A stretch of 64,000 bases of DNA, from contig RPFO01000165.1 in assembly GCA_009746045.1 (NCBI GenBank), forward strand, positions 1,536,046 through 1,600,045, read 5' to 3'. Below the pieces are notes generated by a model. That model saw only the letters and a list, made by a program, of their open reading frames with translations, made no database searches and was not told the origin of the DNA. The DNA is from Mesostigma viride. Its lineage: Eukaryota; Streptophyta; Mesostigmatophyceae; Mesostigmatales; Mesostigmataceae. The position numbers and the translations under genes were made by a program. Positions 49,025-59,407 of the stretch are shown piece after piece; position 1 is the first letter of the stretch, and every line of letters starts with the position of its first letter.

Positions 49025-50136
49025 GTGCAGAGGTGGTGGCAGCAGCAATAGGGGGGGCAGCACTCAGACGTGCATGCCAGGTGGTCAGATCCCACTGCCA
49101 GCATTGTCAGTTCAATGCACCCAAACCCCCTAAGTGGCATGTAGCTACCCCACCTAAGTGCAAGGGCAGGGTGGTAGGAGATGTCTTTCATATCAAAGGA
49201 CAATCTTACTTGGCACTTAAAGATGCATGGTCAAGGTACACAACCATTGAACCATTACCTGGAATGGACAAGACACAGTTGCTCAGGGCTCTCTTGATTG
49301 CTCAGGCCAGGTACTACCCTGTGGAGGCATTGTTACTGGATCAGCAGTTCACGTGTCTTGCCAATGAACCAGGGTGTGAGGCTATTGATCTGGCTGGGCT
49401 AGAAGATCATGAGAGGCAAGGCATTATTGAAAGGGCCATCAGGTCCATTAAAACCCTTGTAGCCAAGGAAGATGGCAATCTGCTGGCTGACAGTGGGTCA
49501 TATGCTGACAGAGCTCTGTGGTCCACCAGGTTGTGCCAAGTCCTCAACAGGAGGCCACTCATGAAAACCCCACAAGGGGTGATCATTACACCAGATGGAT
49601 TGCATGCAGGCATTTATCCACCTGAGGTACTAGCCCTATACAACGCACAGCGAGCACAGACAGCTAGCAGGTTAGCTGTCAAGGATGCAAAGCATCCACG
49701 TCCCACCTTCAGAGAAGGGGATCAGGTCCTATTCTACAAGGAGTCGGGACTAGGCAAGGTGGGTACCTGGCATGGGCCAGCCACCATCCTAAAGTTTAAC
49801 ACCACTGGCAGGACAGTGTTAGTTAAACACAATGACACGGGAAAGATTCACAGGTGTTCACCTCACAGGATGAAATTGTATTTTCCAACTGTGTCAGACG
49901 TGGCAGAGGAGGAAGAGCTGTTGGCCGACAGCCCTGTACAGTTGCCTGGCATCCCAGCGTTGCCCAGTGAGTGGTTGTTTGGAACACCCACTGGTGAGTG
50001 TGAGAGCCACACCCACTGTGACACCCAGGTCACCCTTGATGATTGCAGGCAGTCACTGCAGGCTTGGCCCCCTGCAGCAGAGGGTCACATTGGCAAAACA
50101 GGTGATCAGCAACCTATCACCTCTTCACAAGTGTGA
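48940..50136 (+). CDS. Cop1-R integrase
   Basis: 398 residues with the same zinc ligands (HFLYGHE, CQHC) and acids (LKDAW, LLDQQF, GIIERAI) as Cop1-L. Unlike Cop1-L it reads through KIHRCSPHRMKLYFP into the linker before the protease-like region. A two-base difference near 48953 breaks the join with gag. It would insert element cDNA into the host genome. Confidence 0.85.
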   Translation: MQSVPSEDAHISFQELALQLHFLYGHEVSAEVVAAAIGGAALRRACQVVRSHCQHCQFNAPKPPKWHVATPPKCKGRVVGDVFHIKGQSYLALKDAWSRYTTIEPLPGMDKTQLLRALLIAQARYYPVEALLLDQQFTCLANEPGCEAIDLAGLEDHERQGIIERAIRSIKTLVAKEDGNLLADSGSYADRALWSTRLCQVLNRRPLMKTPQGVIITPDGLHAGIYPPEVLALYNAQRAQTASRLAVKDAKHPRPTFREGDQVLFYKESGLGKVGTWHGPATILKFNTTGRTVLVKHNDTGKIHRCSPHRMKLYFPTVSDVAEEEELLADSPVQLPGIPALPSEWLFGTPTGECESHTHCDTQVTLDDCRQSLQAWPPAAEGHIGKTGDQQPITSSQV

Positions 50137-51063
50137 ACATAGCTCAGCCACTAGCTGCACCTTCCAAACGCAGCCTAGCAGACGCTGTTCGCATTTTACA
50201 AGCAGCTCATAGAGCTAAAGCTCAAACTGCTGCAGGATCAGCTAAGGTGGGGAAGGTTGGGCAGAATGACAATAGCCCATTTATGGTTGCAGTGGACACA
50301 CAAGCCCAGGTCAGCATTATCAGTGCCCTGGCTGTGCCCCATATGCCTTTGGAACCTTCACCCTGGCACCATGTGGCTGATTTCTCAGGGCAGTCATCCC
50401 TCAAGGTACAAGGTCAGGTCATGTTGACTATACTTGGTATCCCCACCCTTTTCAGGTATTGGAAGGTTATAAAGGGAATGCTTTGTTGGGGGATCCTTTT
50501 CTCTGTTACCCTGGTGTCTCATCTCCAGTGATAGACTATCCATCCAGGACATGGGTGGTGTTGATCTGAATCATTTCAAAATTTCTCTTGAAAAACTTCT
50601 TAACACCAACATTGCTTCTGTAAAATTTGCTACACCCAAGTATGCCCCAGGGCAAGAACCCTGTGTGGCAGACTTGGTTCACAACCAAAAACTTCATCCC
50701 AACTCATTTGGATTGGGCAAGCATGATGTGGCTAAAATGTCTCCTCTTTCTTATGAACAGATAGAGCAAGACTGTCGCACACACATAGGATTCCTAAAAT
50801 GGGTGGAGGCCTTTAACAAGGCCAGGGAAGAATGGGTAGTGCCAGATCCTCTTAGCCCTCTCATACTCCACCTGTCACACCTATTGACAAAAAGCCTGCA
50901 GGGTGCAAGCACTTGCGCCTGAAGTTTGTGTGTAAACATAAGCCAGCAGCAGATGGGTCAGTCATTTTCATGCTAGACCTTGTGTGACAGAGTTCAAGGG
51001 CACCACTGATCTGACAGAGGCAGAGTTGTACACGCCAGGCATTCAGCAAACATCCTAAAAATC
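50133..51063 (+). pseudogene. Cop1-R protease-like region and RT N-terminus
   Basis: Frame 50133-50531 holds VDTQAQVSIISALAVPHMPL. A shift near 50450 breaks the LEGYKGNALLGDPFLC end. The later frame 50551-50922 (HFKISLEKLLNTNIASVKF) leads to the RT N-terminus (HLRLKFVCKHKP), broken as in Cop1-L. A C is missing at about 51054 relative to Cop1-L. Confidence 0.7.
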
Positions 51064-52338
51064 TTGCTGTCTGTCTTTGTGGGTCATCTCAATGATGGGG
51101 ATGACTATGTATGTAAGGCTACAGACATTAAAAGGGCTTTCCTGAAAGGCTCACCTGAGATAGCACAACAAGTGTGGCATGGTCAGGTGTATGTAGTCTC
51201 CACTCCCAGAGTTTGGGCAAAACACATCCCTCAGCAGTACCTGAAAGCTAACATAGGTGTTGAAGGGCTGCAATCAGCTCCTCGCATTTTCAGGATGTCA
51301 GCTCAGGCTGTGTTTGAAAAGCTAGGGGCTAGATATGATGACATAGACCCTTGCTTCTTTGTGGTCCCACACCCTCATGGCATACTCACCTTTGTGTGGC
51401 ATGGGGATGATCAGCTGATTGCTGGGCCAAGGCGTGCTGTAGATGATTTTATTCAACAAGTGTCACAGCATTTTGAGATTGGCAAGCAAGTAGAGCTGGG
51501 CACCACTGCCATAAAATTTTGTGGCACAATGTTACAACTCCAGCAGCATCAAAACCAGTGGGTGTGTGCACTTTACTCTCCCAATGATTACATGCACAGC
51601 TGCTTGGAGGTTTTGCAAACAAAAATCAAACCTGGAGCCTGTCCTACCATTAGAGGCAAGCTGGGGTGGTTGTGCTCAACGTGTGCACCTCACCTGGCTG
51701 TGGTTAGCAGAGTTGATGATGATGTCTTGATGCAAGTAGGTCACAAAGCCATCACCAAAACTCTCCAGGAAGGCCCTCCCCTTATCTTGCACTCCTTGGA
51801 TCTCCACAAAACCATTCACATCCAAGCTATGATGGATAGTTCCATGGAGTCCAGGCAGATTACCAAGTTGCAGGCAAGGGAGTCAGGCTTGTATTTTGTG
51901 CAGAATGATGATGCACCCTTGTCTCTCATTTCATGGTACAGCCGGTTGCATAGACGCAAGGCTGTCAGCAGCAATGCTGCTGAGTGCAGGGCAGTGGTGT
52001 CAGCAGTGCTTCATGCCAGGTACTTGAATCATGTGCTGGTTTGGTTGCAGATGCAAGCAGGCAGCAATGCTGGGGTGGTGGCACACTTGCTCACTGACAG
52101 TCAGTCAGTCCTCAGTTTCCTTGCTAACCCCTATGCTGTGCACACTGATCTTGACTGGGTGGTCCTTAAACAGGAGTCCACCTACTGGGAGTCCACCCGT
52201 CACGTGGAGGACAAACACAACGCTGCTGATGCACTCACTAAAGTGCCTCAGCAGGCAGCTGAACAATATCAGCTGTTGTACCACTTGATGAACCCCTATG
52301 GCAAGCAGGCAACCCTGCCCCATAGGGGGGACGCCTAG
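51064..52338 (+). CDS. Cop1-R reverse transcriptase and RNase H
   Basis: A continuous 424-residue frame. RT: TDIKRAFLKG (about 20), GVEGLQSAPRIF (about 65), WHGDDQLIAG (about 112). Connector: RGKLGWLCSTCAPHLAV (about 200). RNase H: MDSSMES (about 257), AECRAVVSA (about 307), TDSQSVLSF (about 347), NAADALTKVP (about 395). Unlike Cop1-L, no shift separates RT from RNase H. The protein would copy the RNA and degrade the template; the N-terminal fingers are out of frame upstream. Confidence 0.9.
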   Translation: MLSVFVGHLNDGDDYVCKATDIKRAFLKGSPEIAQQVWHGQVYVVSTPRVWAKHIPQQYLKANIGVEGLQSAPRIFRMSAQAVFEKLGARYDDIDPCFFVVPHPHGILTFVWHGDDQLIAGPRRAVDDFIQQVSQHFEIGKQVELGTTAIKFCGTMLQLQQHQNQWVCALYSPNDYMHSCLEVLQTKIKPGACPTIRGKLGWLCSTCAPHLAVVSRVDDDVLMQVGHKAITKTLQEGPPLILHSLDLHKTIHIQAMMDSSMESRQITKLQARESGLYFVQNDDAPLSLISWYSRLHRRKAVSSNAAECRAVVSAVLHARYLNHVLVWLQMQAGSNAGVVAHLLTDSQSVLSFLANPYAVHTDLDWVVLKQESTYWESTRHVEDKHNAADALTKVPQQAAEQYQLLYHLMNPYGKQATLPHRGDA

Positions 52339-53402
52339 CAGGGTCCTGTTCACCAGGGCCGCCTAGGTAACCCAGTACCCCTTGGGCAGGTCCAAGGGGT
52401 AGGTTGTGGCTTCCAGCAAGGGGGGTTGGTTGGAGTCTGTTTTCATACATCTGCGTGCCCTATGCCAATAAAATCTGTTTTGATTTTTTCAACACCATGG
52501 AATTTCGTTATGCCACCTTCATAGGTGGGCATGGGATGTATCTCACATTCTTTCTCCACTAGGGCGTATGCCTTGGTGGATTGGCCTTGAGCTCAGTGGC
52601 TCAGGTGCCCCCATTCAAGTGGAGGGTCAAAGCTCCCTTGACAGGTGGTTACCCAGGACCCAGTTCACTGTGGATCTCCTGGGCCACCTGGCCTCACTGT
52701 TCAGTGGCAGTAAAGGCATGGGTGCTGTCATGTTGTCTAGTACAACGTGCTCAGCACAGGTGCAGGATGAAATATTCCTGTCACCTGTCACCAGGACTTC
52801 AGCCACCATGTGCAGGGCAGGGGTGGCTGGTCCTCACACGTTGTGCAGGTGCAACGTGGACAGGTCCAGGATGTCATAGTCCTGTCACCTGTCACTAGGA
52901 CTTCAGCCCCCTCTGTGCAGGGCAGGGGTGGCTGGTCCTCACATGTTGTGCAGGTGCAACATGGACAGTGCAGGGTGCAATAAACCTGTCCCTGTCACTC
53001 CTCAGGTTGCAGGTAACCTGAGCTCAGTTGACCCAGCCTGGCTGGGTATTCTTTTCTCTGAGTGGGCGATGATGATGGAACAACATGGAACCTCTTAAAC
53101 GGTTACCTTGGCATTTTTTTACAATGGCTCTCTTGGCTGGTGATGCACTCCCTGGATAGGCAGACAGGCATAGCTATCTCCCTTGTGAGCTCGCGAGGAG
53201 GAGGAACTCCCCGGGCATGTTGAGCTAAACGTGATGCCATCACAAGTATTGCACGAGTTCTGGGGCCCATCTTTTTCAGTCCAGATGTTGCAGTATGGGT
53301 GTCAGTTGCTCAGCACCTCAGTCAGCTTGGAGTCAGTCTCCTAGCTGGGCAGGATCAGGCTTGAAGTCGCTAGCCTTCAACCTGAAAGGAAAACATAATG
53401 GG
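52339..53402 (+). other. Cop1-R 3' UTR
   Basis: Same as 4139-5202 with small indels, including the roughly 100-bp tandem repeats (52770-52985) and the terminal polypurine tract. Confidence 0.75.
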
Positions 53403-53858
53403 AGTTAGATGAGATGCTTAGGCTGACACACGGATTTCCGGCCTGCGCGCCGCGTATTGCCTACCGCGGCTGAGCGGGACACCTCAGTACTGTACGGCAG
53501 GGTGTACGGTACTGAGGCGTCATGTGGACCGATGTGCGGTTAGTGCCAGACTGTGCCTAGACTCTAGCTCGACCCGCCAGATCCGGGTTATCCGGGTCTG
53601 ACGGGCCGAGTGTAGTTGATGCTAGTGACGTGGTCGCATGGCATTGCAGTGTACAGTTGTCCACTGGTAGGTGCTGCAGGTAGCACTGCCATAGGCATAT
53701 AGGCGTAGCACTGGGGAGTGCCGCAGCACCCGAGTTTGCCCAGACGTTCCATTCTGAGCCCTCAAGCTTACACTACTCTCATTGTATTATTGCTAATACA
53801 ACCATCCTTCCATTTCAGCTTTCGGCAGTTGTCCATCGTCGTTAGACTCGTTCCAACT
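53403..53858 (+). repeat. Cop1-R 3' LTR
   Basis: 456 bp. It differs from 39054-39511 mainly between 53515 and 53625, for example GATCCGGGTTATCCGGGT against GGTCCGGTGTAGCCGGGC. The last 100 bp are identical to the 5' LTR. Confidence 0.85.
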
Positions 53859-54058
53859 TTAGCCGATTTTCGGAGCGACGTCGAACAACACAGATGATTA
53901 GCCGGTTGAGCACATCATATCAGTCAAATAGCTAGCGCTAGTACTCCGCCTAGCCAGCGGAGAGCACTTGCCTTATTCGATTAACATATTAGGCCGAACG
54001 ATTAGCGTCCGCAACGTTATTCGCATTACTAGGCGAAAAATCCTCCCCCGGAACGATC
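53859..54058 (-). other. Unassigned stretch between Cop1-R LTR and Cop4 gag
   Basis: 200 bp with no frame matching integrase or protease. If Cop4 were complete, this position should hold pol sequence. Confidence 0.5.
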
Positions 54059-55729
54059 CTAGCGGGCATTGTCAGGATTCTCAACAGGTGGGGTGACTAC
54101 TGGGGTAGTGACATTGGCTAACTGGGCAGCTTCAGAGGCTGCACGAAAGGCCGCCCGTGTGAGCACCTTGCCAATGTGAAGATCCACACTAGGGTGGTGT
54201 GTACCAAGAACATCTGCCCGCCCAGCATTCTCTTGCACTGTCACAACATTCCTCATAGGCCCAACCGCCCCAGTATCTAGCTGGGGTGCTGCAGTAGTGC
54301 TTGGTCGCTCGGCGTTGTACACACCCGACCTAGAAGACACCACATTGCTGAGGTCACGCATTGTAGACCCGTGCTCAGGAAGCACGTGATCCTGGCGCGA
54401 CAGAGCCAGAGCAGCATCAACGGATTGCGTGAGCACATCACGGAAGGAGACAGAGGATGCAGTCACGTTGCTTTTAGGAACGACGTCAGGCTCTACGACG
54501 GCCCGGTTCAGCGTGACGCATTGAGCAAAAGAAGGGGTATCGACCGGGCTCTCACCTGACTTTTGTGCTGCCCGTCGCTCTGCCCACTCCTCGCGTGTGC
54601 CGTGGACGACGATGCGCTTGGCCTTGCACGCCTCCACACTGTGACCACGCAGAACGTCGTGGCACTTGCGGCAAAGGTTGTCCTCGAGCTCCAGGTCCGA
54701 GCGAACTCGGCAGTCATCCCGGACATGGCGACGTCCGAAGCAGCTCTCACAGCGTTGCTTCCGGTCAGTAGACGCCCCCTGCTGCCGCTTGGCCGGGGGA
54801 TTATCGCCCCTCTTGTCGTCGCCACCAGCCCCGCGCTTGCGCCCTCGCTGGCCCCCGTTGTTGCCGTGGCCGACGACCTTTTTCAGGATGGCCGTAAGCT
54901 CCGACCGCGTAATTGGAGCCTCTGCGCCTGAAGAAGAAGACGCGCCGCCCGGGATCCACCTTCATGCGCAGGGATGGCAGAGCGGCCGAGGCAGTCGGCT
55001 TGGACTGCGCACTCTTGAAGCATGAGATCAAATACAGCATGCCCTCGTCGAAACTGACAGCACTCTTCTTTTTGAGTTCCGTCGCTATGGTCAGATGCAC
55101 ATCCGACGACAGGTCGCATTTATTGAGAAATCGATTGCACAGGAAAATGGGCTTGAGAGTATCTAGCAGCTTGTGCTTGTGCACGAAGACCTGGAAATCA
55201 CGTGCAGCCCCGGGCAAATTTGCCTTATTAACTGCATAGCCCTCGAAGTTGTTGAAGGCTTGCTCGTCGGCCTCTTCCTTAGACCGCGACAAGTGGGCAT
55301 CTAGACCGTTGTAAAAAACTTCCCAGGTTTGTTTGTTGTCGTCCGCAATGCGAACTAGATTGGCAATGTTTGGGTGCTTGGTTGTACTGCAGAATACTGC
55401 ACGGAACTTGCCAATCAGCTCCGAATCTTTGTCCCGCCTCCATCGCGCAGACGCTTGAGAGCAGCCAGAAAATCTGCTGCGTCGTCCGCCGTATAGTCGG
55501 CAGGTAGATCAGCGGGCACCTCCGTTTGCTTCAGAGGCCCGCGATTCAGAGCATCGTCAGCAGCAAGCATCAAATGCTTAAACTGCTTGGCCAGTTCAGG
55601 TTGTGCCACGAGGGTTTGCATCAACCTCGTGGCCTCGTCCGCACTAAAGCGTGGCAGGACGGTCCCTGCGGCCTCGCCACTTGGCGTATCTGTGTGTTCG
55701 CCCGTGCGGCTCCGAGTACCGGAAGCCAT
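54059..55729 (-). pseudogene. Cop4 gag with two zinc knuckles
   Basis: ATG 55729 (MASGTRSRTGEHTD) is 20 bases inside the LTR. Frame 55729-55415 shifts near 55420 and continues as FNNFEGYAVNKANLPGAARD (55292-54801). It shifts again near 54860 into the knuckle region at about 54620-54750: CESCFGRRHVRDDC (CX2CX4HX4C) and CRKCHDVLRGHSVEAC (CX2CX6HX4C). The tail ends NPDNAR at 54059. The paired knuckles and their spacing resemble Cop1 and Cop3. Confidence 0.75.
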
Positions 55730-55748
55730 CGGGATTTTTATGAATACA

Positions 55749-56094
55749 AGTTAAAGGACCCGACCGGCTAAGCTATGGCGGTCGGTCACGTTGAGTTTGG
55801 GATAAGGTGAACACAGAGAACTGCTGTCGGAGCTGGCCAACCACTGGTTTATGTCTTAGCCAGCAAAGCCTATCCGGTTAGCCGTAACCGTGGGACAGGC
55901 TAACTGTCCGTACCGACCCGGATAAGGCCCCGGACTGGGGCCTAGGTGGCGCCGGCCCTAGGCGCCGCCCTTAGACCGGTCGACCGCATCGGACCGCCGG
56001 ATTATAGCCGGCGGCTTAGCGGACGCTAGCGGAAGGCGTGCGGACGGACATGGGGACTTACAGCCAGATCCTAGGGCTCTAGAGTTACTCAACT
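55749..56094 (-). repeat. Cop4 5' LTR
   Basis: 346 bp, matching 36867-37213. On the minus strand TGTATTCATAAA follows, nearly the same as the sequence after the Cop3 5' LTR. Confidence 0.85.
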
Positions 56095-56148
56095 CACGGG
56101 GGTGTGTCAACGATAGTTGCCTTTGCCCTGCAGCTAGCAAATAATTTA

Positions 56149-56246
56149 CGACGGTACTTTGTTGTACTATCCGTCGAGATACTTATATTTTCAGCTTCGA
56201 CGGTACTTTGTTGTATTATCCGTCGCGATACTTATATTTTCAGTCC
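56149..56246 (+). repeat. 49-bp tandem hairpin repeat, two copies
   Basis: Units start at 56149 and 56198. Each contains CGACGG, about 16 bases, CCGTCG, a perfect 6-bp inverted repeat, then GATACTTATATTTTCAG. They differ at two positions. A TATAAA motif (GTAGTATAAATCGG) lies about 25 bases downstream. Confidence 0.75.
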
Positions 56247-56770
56247 ACTTTGTCAAAGTCCGATGTAGTATAAATCGGCACTAAATGTATTTCCAGCACT
56301 GTTTGCTGCCACCGTACCGTACCAAGCACTTTCCTGCTGGTACTGTAGCCGTCGGACAAATTCGTCAGGATCCGCGCTTCGCGCCGACCCTCTTTTCACT
56401 AAGTGCTGCCCTGGAGGCGCAATGTCCTTGTACTTGCATACTAGTGACCCAACGCATCATTTCTGTGTTGATGCAAGCCACCCACTTTTGTGTGGCGGCT
56501 GGCCTGCCCCCTAACTGTGCCGTAGATTATTCCTAGATCGATGGCTATAGGGACGATGTGCTTTTCCACATAATGTTGCTCTGGCAATATTTCCTGTAAG
56601 CCTTGATATGCTGAGCTATGGCAGCTGGCCGCCTCATGGCCGCAGCCTAAATTATATTGGTGAATATTAAAGCGGATTGTCATAATTGAATTCGCCATAT
56701 TTTACTGATTCCAGCCATGGTCTTCACAGTTGCCCATTTCCTCCTGTACCCAGAATTGGAATATTCAGGC
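56247..56770. other. Unassigned stretch upstream of Cop5
   Basis: Contains a TATAAA at about 56269 and an 83-residue plus-strand frame (56285-56536, MYFQHCLLPPYRT) with no recognised domain; I do not support it as a gene. No LTR boundary is visible. Confidence 0.4.
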
Positions 56771-56773
56771 TAA

Positions 56774-58141
56774 GTGGAAAGATTGGACAGATTGGGTCAT
56801 ATTTTTCTGACACACGGCACGGGGAGTCTGCTGGGAGAGGAGCTGTACGCGCCAGGGATGTTACACGACGCGTGGAGAATTTTGCTGTGTCTATACGTGG
56901 GGTTGCTGAACAGGGGAGCAGCTATGTCATCAGTGCTGCTGGACTTCAAGAGGGCATTTTTAAAATCTGATCCAGAAGTGGCCAGGAGAGTGTGGAAGCA
57001 GGATGAGCCTTATTGTGTTGAGGTGCCTGCTATCTGGAAGCTGGAGCTGCATCAACATTTCCTGGTTATTCTGAAGGGCCTGGAAGGACTCAGGTCGAGC
57101 CCTATCATCTGGAGGCTCACGCTGCAGGAAGCTCTGATCAGTGAGTGTGGCTTGAGAGTGTCTTCAGTTGATCCCTGTTTGTTGCTGGCCCAATGGGAGG
57201 GTCTGCCAGTGTATGCTAGTTTGCATGGAGATGATCTGCATTTGCTAGCCCCCACGACCTGGCTGAAGAAGTTTATTCCTGTCATCAGTGGCAAGTTTTC
57301 ACTGGGCAAGGAGCTGTGGCAGGAACCCAACAAGCCGGTAGTGTTCTGTGGAATGCAGGCTACCCTGTTCAAGAGGGATGGGGAGTGGAGTATCAGGCTT
57401 CAGGCTGGAGGAGATTATAAGCAGACCATTGTGAAGGCCTTGCCAGAGAAGATCGCCCAGGCTGCAGGTCCTGAGTTGAGAGGCATGTGGGCCTGGTTTG
57501 CCAGCATCTGTGGTCCGTCTTTGATGGTCCATAGCAGAATGCCTGATGATGTGCTTGAGGATGAGAAGCCTCGAGTCATAGCCCGATTGGTGGAGAGTAC
57601 CCCTGATCTGATTTTGTCTGGGATTGACTTTGCCCAGCCTATCACCTTGGAGATCTTTGTTGACAGTTCCATGGATGCTTGCCAGGTTACCAAGGTCAGG
57701 GGGAGATCTGCTGCTCTGTTTGCTTTTTATCAGAGCAGGGCAAGTTTGTTCAGCTGGTACAGCACACTTCAGAAGAGGGTCTGTATCAGTTCAGATGTGG
57801 CAGAATGCAGGGCCATATGTGAGGGGATCCAGTCCAGTTTGTACATAAAGGAGTTAATGCTGGAGCTCGCTTCAGTTACCCCTTGGTCCTTGCAGATGGA
57901 GACGTTGTTGCTAACAGACAGCATGGGTATGGTCCAGTTTGTTCACAAGCAGCTGGCCAGGAGCCGGGATCTGGATTATTTGTTGCTGAAGGAGTTGGCC
58001 AGTTTGGTTGACTTGAAGCATATCCCTGGCGAGGAGAACCCTGCTGATGCATTGACCAAGCTGCCACAGAAGGCCCCAGCCCAGTACAATGTACTGAGGA
58101 AGCTCATGAATGCTGACTGCCAAGTTGGTCTATCTGTCTAA
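56774..58141 (+). CDS. Cop5 reverse transcriptase and RNase H remnant with intact frame
   Basis: 455 residues without a stop. Homology to the other pol proteins starts near residue 20 (EELYAPGMLHDAWRILL). RT: LLDFKRAFLKSD (about 58), GLRSSPIIW (about 108), SLHGDDLHLLA (about 152). RNase H: VDSSMDACQ (about 295), AECRAICEG (about 345), TDSMGMVQF (about 385), NPADALTKLP (about 430). It is closest to Cop2 and Cop6. Integrase, gag and LTRs are not seen, so it is a 5'-truncated copy. ATG 56774 is simply the first in frame; translation from it is unproven. Confidence 0.85.
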   Translation: MERLDRLGHIFLTHGTGSLLGEELYAPGMLHDAWRILLCLYVGLLNRGAAMSSVLLDFKRAFLKSDPEVARRVWKQDEPYCVEVPAIWKLELHQHFLVILKGLEGLRSSPIIWRLTLQEALISECGLRVSSVDPCLLLAQWEGLPVYASLHGDDLHLLAPTTWLKKFIPVISGKFSLGKELWQEPNKPVVFCGMQATLFKRDGEWSIRLQAGGDYKQTIVKALPEKIAQAAGPELRGMWAWFASICGPSLMVHSRMPDDVLEDEKPRVIARLVESTPDLILSGIDFAQPITLEIFVDSSMDACQVTKVRGRSAALFAFYQSRASLFSWYSTLQKRVCISSDVAECRAICEGIQSSLYIKELMLELASVTPWSLQMETLLLTDSMGMVQFVHKQLARSRDLDYLLLKELASLVDLKHIPGEENPADALTKLPQKAPAQYNVLRKLMNADCQVGLSV

Positions 58142-59407
58142 AAGCTGAGAGCTGGGTGCTTAAGTCTCTGGATATCAGGCTGGGAGCTTGATTGTACATA
58201 ATCCTGAGCACACCTTGAGGTGTGAGACATGTTGTCAAGAATCCTGTCTTGAATATGCCCATTATGCTTACCGTGCAGAAATCTATAATACGGGCAATTG
58301 TATTCGAGCCCTAATTAACAAATAGATATGCTCGGATAGTACCTAAGTGGGATTTGTCCTACGTGAACGGACACTATGACTATGTGCCAAGTTGTACAAT
58401 GGCACTAGGACCATTGGTCACTATCTTCACCAGATTATAGTATTGTGTCATGTGCAGGTCATACCATGCCGTACCGAGTCATGCATGCGCATGCACCATG
58501 TTCCAACATACCAGCTGTCGTTATCGACCCATTGTCATTTGCGCAGCAACTCGTCAGCAGAGCTTGTGAGCTCCTGGTCCTTGCCGGCTGGAATGACCCT
58601 AGGCTGCTGGCTAGCAACCTTTATCCTCACACCAGGCCTACGACCCTCGATAGGCTCGCCACTCGTCCTGACGACCAAGGTTCGTGTGTGAAGACGCTCC
58701 TTGCCTCGTTGAGCCTCGAGCTATATGCAACCTCGTTCCATCCTTGTTCCTCGGTCATGAGCAACGCTGGGCAACGCTACATTGCCAGAGCCTCGTATCG
58801 CTGCCCTGCATCCTTGTTGCAGGCAGCATACAGGAATCTCTGGCTATCCTGTGTATAGGACAGCACAGGACCTGCCACAGTCCTGCATGGACTTACATCC
58901 TTGCAGACCTGCTGGCTGGCTACTGGCTTCTACTAGCCACAGGACCGTTGAGCCCTCAGTACACTGTGTCCCAGTCACGTGAGAGTTCAGGCTAAGCCTG
59001 TGCAGGCACGGCCTGCCACGTGTCCTGTCCACTATGCCCTGAGAGTGCACCGCCCTCGCCCACCGGTCGGCAGTACTTCGGGACCTGATATCTTTCTAGT
59101 CCCTTGTCTGTTCTAGGTGGTTGACACGGCGTTGGAAAGGTCTCCTCAACCTGCATCCATGCATCTAGCACATTGGTGCCCCATAATGCTAACTCCAACC
59201 CTTTCTTGTTTTGGAGCTTGGACCAGCCTGAGAACCTATCAGCCACTGTCCCCACAAGCCTTCAGACATCTGATCCCTCCCAGAGACCAGACCTGCCTTT
59301 TCTTTTGGAACCTGAGGTGCCTCCAAATATTAGCTAGGCCTGCTCATTGGTTCAAAGGTTGCGCTCTGACCCACATGACACCCCAACCCTTTCTTTGGGA
59401 ACCTGGT
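58142..59407 (+). other. Non-coding stretch downstream of Cop5
   Basis: 1.27 kb between Cop5 RNase H and RPT copy 2. Probably Cop5 3' UTR and older repeat sequence. No LTR boundary, terminal repeat or convincing frame is visible. Confidence 0.4.

Larger units (their letters stand above)
39054..53858 (+). mobile_element. Cop1-R, copia-like element split by RLE-A copy 2
   Basis: LTRs at 39054-39511 and 53403-53858, gag from 39554, then RLE-A copy 2 (41713-47989), then gag end, integrase, protease-like, RT and RNase H to 52338. Removing RLE-A restores one continuous gag frame across the junction. The flanks do not show a 5-bp duplication (CTCCT against TTAGC). The two LTRs differ at roughly 20 positions, although the internal part is almost identical to Cop1-L. 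Confidence 0.85.
36867..56094 (-). mobile_element. Cop4, copia-like element split by Cop1-R
   Basis: Matching LTRs of 347 and 346 bp (36867-37213 and 55749-56094) begin AGTTAAAG and end ACTCAACT. Inside, on the minus strand, gag lies at the right end and RT-RNase H at the left, with a purine-rich tract beside the left LTR. Cop1-R (39054-53858) lies between. Integrase and protease-like regions are missing, and outer flanks TAGGT and CACGG do not match. Either a deletion or recombination occurred, or the two halves come from different copies. Confidence 0.65.
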
